NCBI RefSeq assembly: GCF_028553765.1
Contig: NZ_CP067134.1
Span: forward strand, 725,001 to 789,000
Direction of reading: 5' to 3'
DNA: 64,000 bases
Source: Paracoccus stylophorae
GTDB lineage: Bacteria > Pseudomonadota > Alphaproteobacteria > Rhodobacterales > Rhodobacteraceae
Under the pieces are notes generated by a model. The model made no database searches and had not been told where the DNA came from. It saw only the letters and a list, made by a program, of their open reading frames with translations. Positions 42,653-52,603 of this stretch are shown piece by piece (position 1 is the stretch's first letter; each line of letters starts with the position of its first letter). The translations under genes were made by a program, and so were the position numbers.

Positions 42653-43594
42653 ATGGAGCAACCGGTGATCCGTGACCTGATGGCCCTGCGCACCCTGATC
42701 GCCATCGCGAAGGACGGCAGCTTTGCGGCGGCTGCGGCGGGCCTGCGGATGTCGCGGGCCATGGCCAGCAAGCATGTCTCGGACCTGGAGGCCGAGCTGG
42801 GCGTCAAGCTGATCAACCGCACGACCCGCCGGCTCAGCCTGACCGAGGCGGGGCGCAGGCTGACGGCGGCCTCCCGCGATATGCTGGAGATGCTGGACCA
42901 GACCGAACAGGACATTGTCTCGTCCAAGGGCGTGCCGCGCGGAACGCTGAGGATCAACGCGCCGACCTCGTTCGGGATTCGCCACCTGGGGCCGATCATC
43001 AGCGATTTCCTGGGCAGGTATACCGAAGTCACTGTCGACCTGACGCTGGAAGATCGCGTCGTCGATATCGTCGAGCAGGGCTATGATCTGGCAATCCGTA
43101 TCCGGCGGCTTGAGGATTCGTCGCTGACGGCGCGGCTGTTGACCCCTGCGCACATGGTCCTGTGCGCCTCGGGGGCCTATCTGCAGCGCCACGGCGCGCC
43201 CTCGGGGCCGCGCGATCTGGAACGGCATTCCTGCCTCGTATACGACTATCTGGCCCGTCACGGCACCTGGAGCCTTGAGAAGGACGGCCTTCGCGAGGAC
43301 GTGCGGATCAGCGGGCGGATGCACAGCAACAACGGCGAGGTGCTGATGCAGGCGGCGCTCGATGGCCACGGGATCACGCTGGCGCCGACCTTCATGGCCC
43401 ATGAGGCGATCCGCGAGGGCCGCCTCGTGCCCGTGCTGCGGGACTGGTCGGTTGTCGAGCCGGGCCTTTATGCCGTCATGCCTCCGGGACGGGTCGAGGC
43501 GGCAAAGGTGCGCGCATTCCTGGACCATCTTTCGGCGTCGCTTGGCAAGATCCCCATCTGGGACCGGGACCTGTCGAGCCAAGCCGGCCCGTGA
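42653..43594 (+). CDS. LysR-family transcriptional regulator
   Basis: A 313-aa LysR-type regulator of the CrgA/AaeR-like group. The winged helix comprises 'SFAAAAAGLRMSRAMASKHV' (residues 23-42) and 'LGVKLINRTTRRLSLTEAG', then a LysR substrate-binding domain. Its target is not clear: the nearest divergent partner is lacking, and the small secreted protein gene upstream and MetNIQ operon downstream lie on the same strand. Confidence 0.92.
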   Translation: MEQPVIRDLMALRTLIAIAKDGSFAAAAAGLRMSRAMASKHVSDLEAELGVKLINRTTRRLSLTEAGRRLTAASRDMLEMLDQTEQDIVSSKGVPRGTLRINAPTSFGIRHLGPIISDFLGRYTEVTVDLTLEDRVVDIVEQGYDLAIRIRRLEDSSLTARLLTPAHMVLCASGAYLQRHGAPSGPRDLERHSCLVYDYLARHGTWSLEKDGLREDVRISGRMHSNNGEVLMQAALDGHGITLAPTFMAHEAIREGRLVPVLRDWSVVEPGLYAVMPPGRVEAAKVRAFLDHLSASLGKIPIWDRDLSSQAGP

Positions 43595-44117
43595 AGGTGT
43601 TGCGGCACGGGTCGTCTGTCGATCTTCACCGCTGATGATCGGGGCCAGCCGCGATGTCATGTCGCAGTATTTGAGGTGCCGGACTGGATATCACGCGCCG
43701 TCAGGGCCTGAGGGTGACTGTCGCCGGCTTGCGGGCGAGCCGTTCCGGCGCAAGGTTTCTTGCGGCACCCGGCAGCAGCGCGAAACTGATCCTGCCTGAC
43801 ACAGGCGGTGGTCCGGTTCCGTCCGCGGCTGAAGCGGGATAACCGGCCGGCCAGCGGCACGGGCATGCTCGGCTTCTGGATGGCCCTGCGCCCTGCGCGC
43901 GCTGTTGGCCGCGACGCAGCAGCGGTGCCGGCACCACGTGGGGGTATCGCAGAACCGGTTTCTCGATGTCGCGTTGGGGCCGGAACTGCGGTCTGCCGCG
44001 CGGCAGTTTCCCGCATGGCTGTCTGCCGCAGCCTGCAGGCCCTGAAAACCTGTCCTTTTTCGTCGGTTGCACCGCCCCGGCATTGATGCCGCCCGCGCGC
44101 CCGGTTAGGTCAGCCGG
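43595..44117. other. 523-bp gap before metN, no gene seen
   Basis: No ORF here has convincing coding character; those present are shadows with arginine/proline-rich translation. No riboswitch fold of the SAM types known to me could be recognised before metN. The promoter of the methionine importer should lie in its 3' part. The GC-rich, repeat-free sequence may be a decayed gene, but nothing recognisable remains. Confidence 0.4.
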
Positions 44118-45167
44118 ATGACCAGCGACTCTGCCATTCCGCCCGCAATCGCGTTCCGGGACGTCGTCAAGACGTGGCCGCAGCGTGGCGGCGACGTGAC
44201 GGCGCTGGACCACATCGATCTGGATGTGCCGAGCGGCGGGATCACCGGCGTGATCGGTCGATCCGGGGCGGGCAAGTCGACGCTGCTGCGGTTGGTCAAC
44301 GGGTTGGAGCGTGTCTCCAGCGGTCGGGTGGAACTGCTGGGGCGGGACGTGAGCGCTGCGCGCGGGCGGGCCTTGCGCGCCCTGCGCCGCGACGTGGGCA
44401 TGATCTTCCAGCACTTCAACCTGCTGGCAAACCGGACGGTGCGCGGCAATGTGGCGTTGCCGCTGGAAATCGCCGGCATGCCCCGCACCGGCATCCACGC
44501 GCGGGTGGACCGGCTGATCGAGCTGGTCGGGCTGGGGGCGTTCGCCGACCGCTATCCGGCGCAGCTGTCGGGCGGGCAGAAGCAGCGCGTGGGCATTGCG
44601 CGGGCGCTGGCCACCGAACCCAGGGTGCTGCTGTCGGACGAGGCGACCAGCGCGCTGGACCCCGAAACGACGCAGGCTGTGCTGGCCCTGCTGCGCGACA
44701 TCAATCGCGAACTGGGGCTGACGATCCTGCTGATCACGCACGAGATGGCCGTGGTGCGCGACATCTGCCAGCACGTGGCGGTGATGGAGGCGGGACGCAT
44801 CGTCGAAACCGGCGCGACCTATGACATCTTTGCCGATCCGCAGCATCCCGTCACCCGGTCGTTCCTGTCGGGCGTGACCGGAACCGTGCTGCCGGGGTTT
44901 CTGGCGCGGCAGATCGTGGCGCACGGCGCAGGACCCGCGATCCTGCGCATCACCTTTTCGGGCGACAGCGCGACGCATCCGGTGCTGTCGCGGCTTGGCG
45001 CCAAGCTGGGCATCGACGTCAACATCCTTGGCGGTGCCATCGAGGAGATCGACGGTCGCCCGTTCGGGAACCTGACCGTGCAGATGCCGGCCGAGGCGCT
45101 GCCTGCGGCGCAAGCCTATCTGCACGCGCATCAGCTGCGAAGCGAGGTCATCGGACATGTCGGCTAA
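44118..45167 (+). CDS. metN: Methionine ABC transporter ATP-binding protein
   Basis: A 349-aa MetN-type ATPase. Walker A 'GRSGAGKST', Q-loop 'IFQHFNLL', signature 'LSGGQKQRVGIARA', Walker B 'VLLSDEATSALD' and switch His in 'ITHEMAVV' are intact. The C-terminal NIL domain ('LGAKLGIDVNILGGAIEEID', about residues 290-310) binds methionine and gives trans-inhibition. It overlaps metI by 11 bp and powers uptake of L- or D-methionine. Confidence 0.95.
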   Translation: MTSDSAIPPAIAFRDVVKTWPQRGGDVTALDHIDLDVPSGGITGVIGRSGAGKSTLLRLVNGLERVSSGRVELLGRDVSAARGRALRALRRDVGMIFQHFNLLANRTVRGNVALPLEIAGMPRTGIHARVDRLIELVGLGAFADRYPAQLSGGQKQRVGIARALATEPRVLLSDEATSALDPETTQAVLALLRDINRELGLTILLITHEMAVVRDICQHVAVMEAGRIVETGATYDIFADPQHPVTRSFLSGVTGTVLPGFLARQIVAHGAGPAILRITFSGDSATHPVLSRLGAKLGIDVNILGGAIEEIDGRPFGNLTVQMPAEALPAAQAYLHAHQLRSEVIGHVG

Positions 45168-45831
45168 CCTGGTCGCATTGTTGTGGGACGCGACGTTGCA
45201 GACGATCTACATGGTCGTCGTGTCCGGCGTCATCGGCACCGCCCTGGGCCTGCCCCTGGGGATATTCCTTGCCGCATCCAGGCGCGGTGAACTGCTGTCG
45301 TCGCCCGCGCTGAACCGGGGGCTGGGCCTGATCGTGAACGCGCTGCGATCCGTTCCCTTCATCATCCTGGTGGTGGCGATCATCCCGTTCACCCGGCTGG
45401 TCGCCGGCACCTCGATCGGCACCACCGCGGCCATCGTGCCGCTGACGCTGGCCGCCGCCCCGTTCATCGCCCGCATCGTGGAAACCGCAATCCGCGAGGT
45501 GGATGGCGGTCTGATCGAGGCCGCGCGCGCGATGGGGGCCTCGCCCGGCCAGATCATCGCCAAGGTGCTGCTGCCCGAGGCGCTGCCGGGGATCGTTCTG
45601 GGCCTGACGCTCGCCGTGGTCAGCCTGATCGGGTATTCCGCCATGGTCGGCGCGGTCGGCGGCGAGGGGCTGGGCGATCTGGGCATCCGCTATGGCTATC
45701 AGCGCTTCATGCCCGACGTGATGCTGGCCGTCGTTGTCATCCTGGTCGTGCTGGTGCAGGCCGTGCAGTCCTGCGGCGAATGGATCGCGCGCCGGCTGGA
45801 CCACCGCGCCGCCAAGGACCGCGGACTTTAA
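45157..45831 (+). CDS. metI: Methionine ABC transporter permease
   Basis: A 224-aa MetI-type permease with about five membrane helices and the EAA loop 'GGLIEAARAMGASPGQIIAK'. Its start lies within the 3' end of metN. It forms the membrane channel of the MetNIQ importer. Confidence 0.95.
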   Translation: MSANLVALLWDATLQTIYMVVVSGVIGTALGLPLGIFLAASRRGELLSSPALNRGLGLIVNALRSVPFIILVVAIIPFTRLVAGTSIGTTAAIVPLTLAAAPFIARIVETAIREVDGGLIEAARAMGASPGQIIAKVLLPEALPGIVLGLTLAVVSLIGYSAMVGAVGGEGLGDLGIRYGYQRFMPDVMLAVVVILVVLVQAVQSCGEWIARRLDHRAAKDRGL

Positions 45832-45850
45832 CCAATCGAAAGGAACCCAC

Positions 45851-46621
45851 ATGCTTCGACTGATCGCTGCCGCATTGACGCTGACCGCCGGAATGGCATC
45901 TGCCCAGGACATCAAGATCGGCGTCACCCCCGGCGAACACGCCGAGATCATGGAACAGATCGTGCCGCTGGCAAGCGCCAGGGGGCTGGACATCGACGTG
46001 ATCGAGTTTTCCGACTATGTCGTGCCGAACACCGCGCTGGCGGATGGCGATCTGGACGCGAACAGCTTTCAGCACGTTCCGTATCTGGACAACCAGATCA
46101 AGGATCGCGGCTTCGATATCGTGGCCGTCGCCAAGACCATCACCACGCCAATGGGCGTCTATTCCGACAAGCTGACCTCGCTGGACGCGCTGGCAGAGGG
46201 CGCGACCGTGTCGATCCCGAACGATCCGACCAATGGCGGCCGCGCGCTGCTGGTGCTGGCCGATGCGGGCGTCATCCAGGTCGATCCGGATGCGGGGCTG
46301 GTGCCCACGCCCCTGAACATCACCGACAACGCGAAGAAGCTGAAGTTCCGCGAACTGGACGCCGCGCAACTGCCCCGCTCGCTGGCCGATGTGGACGCTG
46401 CCATCATCAACACCAACTATGCCCTCGCCGCCGGACTGAACCCGCGCGAGGACGCGATCGCGATGGAAAAGCCCGACAGCCCCTATGCCAACGTGATCGC
46501 GGTGCGAAAGGGCGATGAAGACGCGCCGTGGCTGAAGACCCTGGTCGAGGTCTATCACTCGGCCGAGATCAAGGAGTTCATCGAGACCAAATACGAAGGC
46601 GCGGTCATTCCGGCCTGGTAG
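45851..46621 (+). CDS. metQ: Methionine-binding protein MetQ/NlpA family
   Basis: A 256-aa substrate-binding protein of the NlpA/MetQ family with signal peptide (residues 1-19, 'LTAGMASA'). No lipobox is seen, so unlike many MetQ proteins it appears to be free in the periplasm. Conserved segments include 'IKIGVTPGEHAEIM' and 'DANSFQHVPYLD'. It follows metI by 19 bp with an AAAGGAA RBS. Confidence 0.94.
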   Translation: MLRLIAAALTLTAGMASAQDIKIGVTPGEHAEIMEQIVPLASARGLDIDVIEFSDYVVPNTALADGDLDANSFQHVPYLDNQIKDRGFDIVAVAKTITTPMGVYSDKLTSLDALAEGATVSIPNDPTNGGRALLVLADAGVIQVDPDAGLVPTPLNITDNAKKLKFRELDAAQLPRSLADVDAAIINTNYALAAGLNPREDAIAMEKPDSPYANVIAVRKGDEDAPWLKTLVEVYHSAEIKEFIETKYEGAVIPAW

Positions 46622-46891
46622 GCATGGGTGCGGCCGGCGCTGAGGGCGGGCGGTTCCGCCGCAGACTGACAGCACGTGGTCGGGGCGGCAGCCGCTTCAC
46701 ATCGCGGGATGAGGCGGCCGCCGGCTGCGGTGCGGCGTGGCTCGGAAACTTCGGCCGGCACTTGGGGCCGAGATGCTTGCAAAGCTGGGCCAGATAGGAC
46801 GGTTCTCACCGCGCTGCGACATCGAACCGCGGCGCGGACTCGCGGGCCGAAGCCGGCGGCGCGCAATTAACAGCTTGCAAGGGCTTTGCCC

Positions 46892-47503
46892 TTATCCGGC
46901 CGCCGCCCAGTTGGCGATTTCGGGCAAAAGTGCGTCCATGATGGTCTGAAATGCGCGGACGATGCTGATCGGGGTGTCGTCGACGGCGGCGGCCTCGTTG
47001 CGGAAGGTGGCGGTTCTGATCACGCTCTGGTCCCGGTCGCGCAGCAGGGTCAGGCTGAGGTCGACCTTTGCGATCACCGCCCCGCCGGTGATTTCGACGT
47101 GGAACGCGTCGATGCGGGACAGAAGGGCCAGATCGGGCACCGGTCCCCCCTCGTTCGGGCCGACATATCCCATCCTGCCCGTTCCCGCGATCGAGCGGAT
47201 CAGCAGCGATTGCACCAGCGACGGCAATTCATCCGACCAGCGCGCATCGGGAAGATAGGTGACTGCCGCGGCGCCCGGTTTCACCATGATCCGGTCGCTG
47301 TTGATCGAGGCGGGCGCGTTGGGTACCGCCACCAGCAAGGTGCGCCCCGACCCGCGGCCGGCACCCGACCCTGCGGCGGGCGCCAGATCGTAGGTGTCCA
47401 GCGGCGTCGCCGCCGCGTTGATCGACGACAGCGCGCTGCAGCCGCCAAGGCTGGCGGCGGCGCCCAGGATCGCGGCGCGGCGGGTAAGGGTCAACATCTG
47501 CAT
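46892..47503 (-). CDS. ABC-type transport auxiliary lipoprotein (PqiC/MlaB-operon type)
   Basis: A 203-aa lipoprotein of the ABC-type transport auxiliary (PqiC-like) family. The signal sequence ends in the lipobox 'SLGGC', and the mature part is beta-rich ('TLLVAVPNAPASINSDRIMV'). Such proteins stand in the outer membrane opposite MCE tunnels. It is the last gene of the leftward MlaEFD-like operon, 4 bp after the MCE gene. The ATG at 47503 has GGAG upstream. Confidence 0.85.
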   Translation of the reverse strand: MQMLTLTRRAAILGAAASLGGCSALSSINAAATPLDTYDLAPAAGSGAGRGSGRTLLVAVPNAPASINSDRIMVKPGAAAVTYLPDARWSDELPSLVQSLLIRSIAGTGRMGYVGPNEGGPVPDLALLSRIDAFHVEITGGAVIAKVDLSLTLLRDRDQSVIRTATFRNEAAAVDDTPISIVRAFQTIMDALLPEIANWAAAG

Positions 47504-47507
47504 CTGT

Positions 47508-49223
47508 TCATCTCCGGTATTCGGGCACACGCTCATCCAGCAGGAAACGTGCAGGGTCTCGTTCGATGCGGCGCACCAGTCTGTCCAGCGACTGGACCAG
47601 CCCGCGCGCCTCGCTGCCAAGGCGGCCCAACTCGTTCAGGCCGTTGCCGGTAAAGTTGCGGATGCCCGGTCCGGCGTCGCGCACCGTGGCCTGAATCTGG
47701 GCGACGACCTCATCGGCGCGGCCGATCAGGGCGCGCAGATCGGCGCCGATCTGCGGCAGGTCGGTCGAAATCTGCGCGGCCGCGCCGCCGATCTGGTCGG
47801 TTGCCGCGCGGATATCGGACAGGACCGGGCCCAGATCGGACGTGATCGCCGCATCCGCGCTGTCGAACGCGCTTTCCGCCGAACTCAGCGCACGGTTCGC
47901 CGAGACCAGCGACCCCTCGATGCTGGCCAGCGTGACATTGGCGCGCTGGAACAGATCGGTGGCCCCGTTCACCGCCGTGCGCGTATCCTCGGCCAAAGGC
48001 GACAGGCCCGCGGTGAAATCGGTCAGATCGCGCGCGGCATTGTCCACCGCGGCCGACGCCGACGACACCGCCCCGCGAATATCCGCGACCACGGCGGGAA
48101 CGTCCTGATCCATCACCGTCTCGAGCCGGGCGATTGCGTTTTGGGCGCGGGCCAGAACCTCTCGCGCATCGGCCACCATCAAGGTGCCATCGCCCGCCAC
48201 CAGCGTGTTCACGCTGTTCGAGGCCTCGGTCACGGCGCCGAAGGTGGTGCTGGCATCCGACAATGTCTGCTCAAGCTGCTGCAACCGCGCGTTCAGCAGC
48301 GCAGCCGTCTGTTCGAACCCGTCCAGCGTGCTGCCCGACCGCTGCGAGATATCCGCGATGGCCCGATCCAGCGTCTCGACCGTCTGCGCGATCTGCGTGG
48401 CGATCTGCGGAATCCGGTCGCGCATCAGGGTCTCGGCCTGGGCGAACGCGGCGCCGGCGCTGTCGATGGCGGTGCCGGTCGTGTCGATGGCCGTCCGCGC
48501 GGAATCGAACGCGCCCGTCGCCGAGGCCAGCGTCTGGTCCACGTTGCCCAGTGTCGTTTCGGCCGCCGCGCCAAGCGTGTCGAGGCGGTCGCTGAAGCCC
48601 GAGATCTTGTCCGTCGCGTCGGCCACGGTCCGGGTGATGTCCGAAAAATCGCTCAGCGCCTGATCCAGCCCGCCGGACGCATCGCTGAGATTGTTGAGGA
48701 TGTTCTGCACATAGGCCTGATTTTCCGGCCCCGCGATCTGCTGAAACTGCCGCAGCAGGCTGGTCGCCTCGGTAATCAGGTCGGGTGCATCCTCGACCAG
48801 CTGCTGCACCGATGAACGGCGCGAGGGGATGATGGGCGGGGTCCCGTCATCCGAAGTCAGCGGCGGCGCATCCGCGCTTTTGTTGGTCAGCGAGATATAG
48901 GCGACCCCGGTCACGCCCGACGAGCTGAGCTGCGCCACCGTATCCTCGTGCACCGGGGTCGTGGCATCGATCTCGATCTCGACATAGACCTTGGACGGAT
49001 CGGGATCGTAGATGTGCATGTCGATCAGCCGGCCCACGTCGATGCCGTTGAAGACCACGTCCCCCGAGGAATCCAGCCCCGACACGTCGTCGAAGAGAAT
49101 CGCGTAATAGGCATATTGCCGGTCCAGCTGCACGCTGGACAGCCACACGGCAAAGATCAGGCTGCCGACGATGCCAAGCAGCGTGAAGGCGCCGATCAGG
49201 ATGTAGTTTGCACGGGTTTCCAT
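47508..49223 (-). CDS. MlaD/MCE-domain lipid transport protein
   Basis: A 571-aa protein with an N-terminal membrane helix (about residues 9-30) and one MCE domain (35-120, 'SGLDSSGDVVFNGIDVGR'), then a long helical and coiled-coil region rich in Ala, Asp and Thr ('QTVETLDRAIADISQ'). This is the long, needle-like form of MCE proteins rather than short MlaD. It would form a hexameric conduit in the periplasm for phospholipids. The ATG at 49223 overlaps the ATPase stop by one base. Confidence 0.92.
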   Translation of the reverse strand: METRANYILIGAFTLLGIVGSLIFAVWLSSVQLDRQYAYYAILFDDVSGLDSSGDVVFNGIDVGRLIDMHIYDPDPSKVYVEIEIDATTPVHEDTVAQLSSSGVTGVAYISLTNKSADAPPLTSDDGTPPIIPSRRSSVQQLVEDAPDLITEATSLLRQFQQIAGPENQAYVQNILNNLSDASGGLDQALSDFSDITRTVADATDKISGFSDRLDTLGAAAETTLGNVDQTLASATGAFDSARTAIDTTGTAIDSAGAAFAQAETLMRDRIPQIATQIAQTVETLDRAIADISQRSGSTLDGFEQTAALLNARLQQLEQTLSDASTTFGAVTEASNSVNTLVAGDGTLMVADAREVLARAQNAIARLETVMDQDVPAVVADIRGAVSSASAAVDNAARDLTDFTAGLSPLAEDTRTAVNGATDLFQRANVTLASIEGSLVSANRALSSAESAFDSADAAITSDLGPVLSDIRAATDQIGGAAAQISTDLPQIGADLRALIGRADEVVAQIQATVRDAGPGIRNFTGNGLNELGRLGSEARGLVQSLDRLVRRIERDPARFLLDERVPEYRR

Positions 49224-50011
49224 CACTGCACCGTTTCGTCCTGTCCGGTCGCCAAGGCTGCCCGGGCGCGGGGGCCGTGAAAATATTCATGGACCCAAGG
49301 GTGATCGACCTTCATCAACTCGGCCATGGTGCCGACCGCCAGAACCTTCTTTTCGGCCAGCACGGCGATACGGTCGCAGATTGCATGCAGCGAATCCAGA
49401 TCATGCGTCACCAGAAACACCGTCAGCCCCAATGTCGCCTGCAACTTGCGGATCAGCGTATCGAAGGCCGCGGCGCCGATCGGGTCAAGCCCGGCCGTCG
49501 GTTCGTCCAGAAACACGATTTCGGGGTCCAGCGCGATGGCGCGTGCGAATCCGGCCCGCTTGCGCATTCCGCCCGACAGCTCGGACGGGAACTTGTTCTG
49601 CGCGACCTCTTCCAGCCCGACCATCCGCACCTTGATCCCGGCCAGCGTCTCGCGCAGCGCGTCGGGCAGATCAAGCTGCTCCCGCATCGGGGCCTCGACG
49701 TTCTGGCGCACGGTCAGGGAGGAAAACAGCGCGCCATCCTGGAACATCACGCCCCATCGGCGACGCAACTGCCGGTAATGTTCGGGCGAGGTGGAGTTGA
49801 CGCTTTGGCCGAACACCTCGATCGTGCCGCCATCGGGCTTCAGCAAGCCGACGATCTGCTGCAACAGCACGGATTTGCCGGTGCCCGAGCCGCCGACGAT
49901 GCCGATGATCTCGCCCCGGCGCACATCCAGGTCCAGCCCGTCATGCACGACGTGGCTGCCAAAGCTTTTGGTCAGGCCCCGCACCTTTATGATCGGCTCA
50001 GCGTCGCGCAT
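49223..50011 (-). CDS. MlaF-like ABC transporter ATP-binding protein
   Basis: A 262-aa ATPase of MCE transport systems. Walker A 'GGSGTGKSV' (with Val instead of Thr after Ser), Q-loop 'MFQDGALFSS', signature 'ELSGGMRKRAGFARAIA' and Walker B 'IVFLDEPTAGLDP' are present. The 'SGGMRKR' form is typical of MlaF. It lies between the MlaE-like permease (1-bp overlap) and the MCE gene (1-bp overlap). Confidence 0.93.
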   Translation of the reverse strand: MRDAEPIIKVRGLTKSFGSHVVHDGLDLDVRRGEIIGIVGGSGTGKSVLLQQIVGLLKPDGGTIEVFGQSVNSTSPEHYRQLRRRWGVMFQDGALFSSLTVRQNVEAPMREQLDLPDALRETLAGIKVRMVGLEEVAQNKFPSELSGGMRKRAGFARAIALDPEIVFLDEPTAGLDPIGAAAFDTLIRKLQATLGLTVFLVTHDLDSLHAICDRIAVLAEKKVLAVGTMAELMKVDHPWVHEYFHGPRARAALATGQDETVQ

Positions 50012-51159
50012 CAGATTCCTATCAGGGCGAAAAAGACCGAGAAAATGGCATCCGCCACGATCACCATGAAGATCGACAGCACCACCGAGGTCGATGTCAG
50101 CCGTCCCAGAGATTCGGCGTTGCCGCCCACTTTCAGCCCCTCATAGCAGCCAATGATGCCGATGATCAGGGCAAAGAAGGGCGCCTTGACCATGCCGACC
50201 AGAAAGTGCCAGACATCGGTGTTGCTGACCAGCCGGGCCTGGAACACGGCGGGCGACACGCCCAGTTCGATCCACGACATCATCGCGCCGCCGATCAGCC
50301 CCGACAGATCGGCGAAAAGCCCAAGGACCGGCAGCATCAGGACCAGCGCCAGCACGCGCGGCACCACGAGGATGTCGACCGGATCGAGGCCAAGCGTGCG
50401 CATCGCATCGACCTCTTCGCGCATCTTCATGGACCCGATGGCGGCGGTATAGGCCGAGCCCGACCGCCCCGCGACGATGATCGCCGTCAGCAGGATCCCC
50501 AATTCGCGCAGCACCGAGATGGCGATCAGGTCCACCACGAACACCTCGGCACCGAACTGGCGAAGCTGGACCGACCCCTGGAATGCCAGCACGACGCCGA
50601 TGAGAAACGACATCAGCGCCACGATGGGAATGGCGTTCCACCCCACCTCCTGCATGTGATGCACCAGCGATGTCAGGCGCAGCCGGCGCGGACGGATCGC
50701 CAGACTGCCAATCGCCGCGATGACCTGCCCCAGGGCGGCGATCAATTCGACGGCGATCTTCGCGGTGGCGGCCGTTCTGCGGCCAAGCGCCTCGATGCTG
50801 TCGGTCAGCGAGACGCGCTTAGCGGCCCCGGTGTCCTCGGGCGGCATGTTGGCGCGGACCACCTCGATCAGCTGTTTCTGCTTTTCGCTTTCGCCGCGGA
50901 TCGGGGGTTCGGCCGCGCCGCCGGCCATCCGCCTTTGCAGATCCACGATATACCATGCGCCGGCCGTATCCATGTGGCTTACCTGCGCCATATCGATGGC
51001 CTCGGCGCCGGAATCCACTGGCGGCAGCGTTGCGATGGTGTCGATCAGCAGCCTGCCGGACAGGACGATGCGGCCGTCTTCCAGCGTCACCGAGGGTGGG
51101 GCATCTGCCGCCCCGTCACCGGATGGGACGCGCGGCGTATCGTCACCCTGATCAACCAT
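50011..51159 (-). CDS. MlaE-like permease with N-terminal STAS domain
   Basis: A protein of about 382 aa. The C-terminal 260 residues are an MlaE permease ('GRSGSAYTAAIGSMKMREEVDAM' region, shown in part here). The N-terminal 120 residues form a STAS-like domain ('DMAQVSHMDTAGAWYIVDLQ'), which replaces the separate MlaB subunit of Enterobacteria. The ATG at 51159 is taken as start; an in-frame GTG at 51189 is the alternative. First gene of the leftward lipid transport operon, divergent from the efflux genes. Confidence 0.92.
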   Translation of the reverse strand: MVDQGDDTPRVPSGDGAADAPPSVTLEDGRIVLSGRLLIDTIATLPPVDSGAEAIDMAQVSHMDTAGAWYIVDLQRRMAGGAAEPPIRGESEKQKQLIEVVRANMPPEDTGAAKRVSLTDSIEALGRRTAATAKIAVELIAALGQVIAAIGSLAIRPRRLRLTSLVHHMQEVGWNAIPIVALMSFLIGVVLAFQGSVQLRQFGAEVFVVDLIAISVLRELGILLTAIIVAGRSGSAYTAAIGSMKMREEVDAMRTLGLDPVDILVVPRVLALVLMLPVLGLFADLSGLIGGAMMSWIELGVSPAVFQARLVSNTDVWHFLVGMVKAPFFALIIGIIGCYEGLKVGGNAESLGRLTSTSVVLSIFMVIVADAIFSVFFALIGI

Positions 51160-51433
51160 CGCCTGCCGCCACCCTGTTTCACACTCCACGCCGGCGTCCG
51201 CGAACGTGCGGGCGGGCGTTCCGTCTCAAGCCCCCGGAGCCTCGATGCCGTCCCGACATCCATGCCGCCGATTGCCTTGCACGAGACGTCACCGATACCG
51301 CAAACCCTCGCAGGCGTAAATCGCACCGGATTGTTAACGCATCAATGTCCCCGTTCCGTCGCAGAACGGATGCATGTCGCGGCCGCGCGTGCTAAACAGC
51401 GTTCTTGACGAATTTGCGACGGAAGACTTGCGG

Positions 51434-52603
51434 ATGAAAGCGCTTCGCCAGATTGTCCTTTCGGTCCTTGTTCTGGCCGCCGGCTTGTATGTCTGGATCG
51501 CATATGTTCCCGCGGCGCAACCGATCCTTGACCGGGTCGGGCTGCTGGACCTGCTGGGCATCGAACGCGCCGAACCGCAGGAAGATGGGCCGCAGCAGGG
51601 CGGACCTGGCGAGGCCGCCACCCGTGTCAGGACGGCCATCGTCGGCGAACGGGCGCAGGCCGATCGCATCGCGGCCATCGGCGACGGGCGGGCGCGCCGG
51701 TCGGTCGATGTGCGCTCGAACGCGGTGGGCACGATCACCGACATGGCGCTGTCCGCGGGCAGTTTTGTCGAGAAAGGCACCGAAATCGTCCGGCTGGAGG
51801 ACGAGGCCGAGCGTATCGCCCTGGAACAGGCGCAGATCCAGCTGGAAAACGCCCGCACCGAGGCCGAGCGTGTGCGCCGGCTTGAATCATCCGGCGCGGT
51901 GACGGGCGTGCGCCTGCGCGAGGTCGAACTGGCCTTGCGCAGTGCCGAACTGGCGCTTCGGCAGGCCGAGTTCGACCTGGCGCAACGCCATATCGAGGCG
52001 CCCATTTCTGGCTGGGTCGGCATCTTGACGCTGGAACGCGGCGACCGCGTCAGTGCGCAGGATCTTCTGGTGACGATCACGGATCGGTCGGAAATTCTGG
52101 TCGATTTCCGGGTGCCCGAACGCATCGTCAGCAAGATCGCCGTGGGCCAGCCCATCGAGGTGCGGCCGATCGGGGCGCGCGACACCGCCCTGACCGGAGA
52201 GATCAGCGCCATCGACGCGGTCGTGGATCGTGCCAGCCGTACCCTGCTGGTTCAGGGGCGCGTGCCGAACACGGACGATCTGCTGCGGGCGGGAATGGCG
52301 TTTTCGGTCAGCATGAGCTTTCCCGGCGACACGTTGCTGTCGATCCCGCCGCTGGCGGTGCAATGGTCCGGCGACGGGCCGTTCGTCTGGGCCGTGCGCG
52401 ATGGCAAGGCCGAACAGGTGGCCGTGACCATCGTGCAGCGCGAAAGCGATGCGGTGCTGGTCACATCGGCGGATCTGGCGGCCGGCGATACCGTCGTCAC
52501 CGAAGGCGTGCAGACCCTGCGCCCCGGCGCCGAGGTCGGCGCCGTGTCCAGCGAGGCGGGGCTGTCGGGCATTGCGCACCCCGATGGCCGGGTGACGCTG
52601 TGA
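51434..52603 (+). CDS. RND efflux periplasmic adaptor (MFP) subunit
   Basis: A 389-aa membrane-fusion protein. A membrane-anchor or signal helix lies at residues 8-25, then lipoyl-like half ('VDVRSNAVGTITDMALSAG'), a coiled-coil hairpin ('ARTEAERVRRLESSGAV') and beta-barrel part ('VGQPIEVRPIG'). It connects an RND pump to an outer membrane channel. The ATG at 51434 fits the start of the hydrophobic helix. Its stop overlaps the GTG of the pump gene. Confidence 0.92.
   Translation: MKALRQIVLSVLVLAAGLYVWIAYVPAAQPILDRVGLLDLLGIERAEPQEDGPQQGGPGEAATRVRTAIVGERAQADRIAAIGDGRARRSVDVRSNAVGTITDMALSAGSFVEKGTEIVRLEDEAERIALEQAQIQLENARTEAERVRRLESSGAVTGVRLREVELALRSAELALRQAEFDLAQRHIEAPISGWVGILTLERGDRVSAQDLLVTITDRSEILVDFRVPERIVSKIAVGQPIEVRPIGARDTALTGEISAIDAVVDRASRTLLVQGRVPNTDDLLRAGMAFSVSMSFPGDTLLSIPPLAVQWSGDGPFVWAVRDGKAEQVAVTIVQRESDAVLVTSADLAAGDTVVTEGVQTLRPGAEVGAVSSEAGLSGIAHPDGRVTL

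Noticed and set aside
44000..44117. SAM or SAH riboswitch before metN
   Set aside because: No conserved core of these riboswitches could be recognised by eye.
46622..46891. Small ORFs between metQ and the lipoprotein gene
   Set aside because: Very GC-rich, arginine-rich frames without RBS; treated as a non-coding gap.
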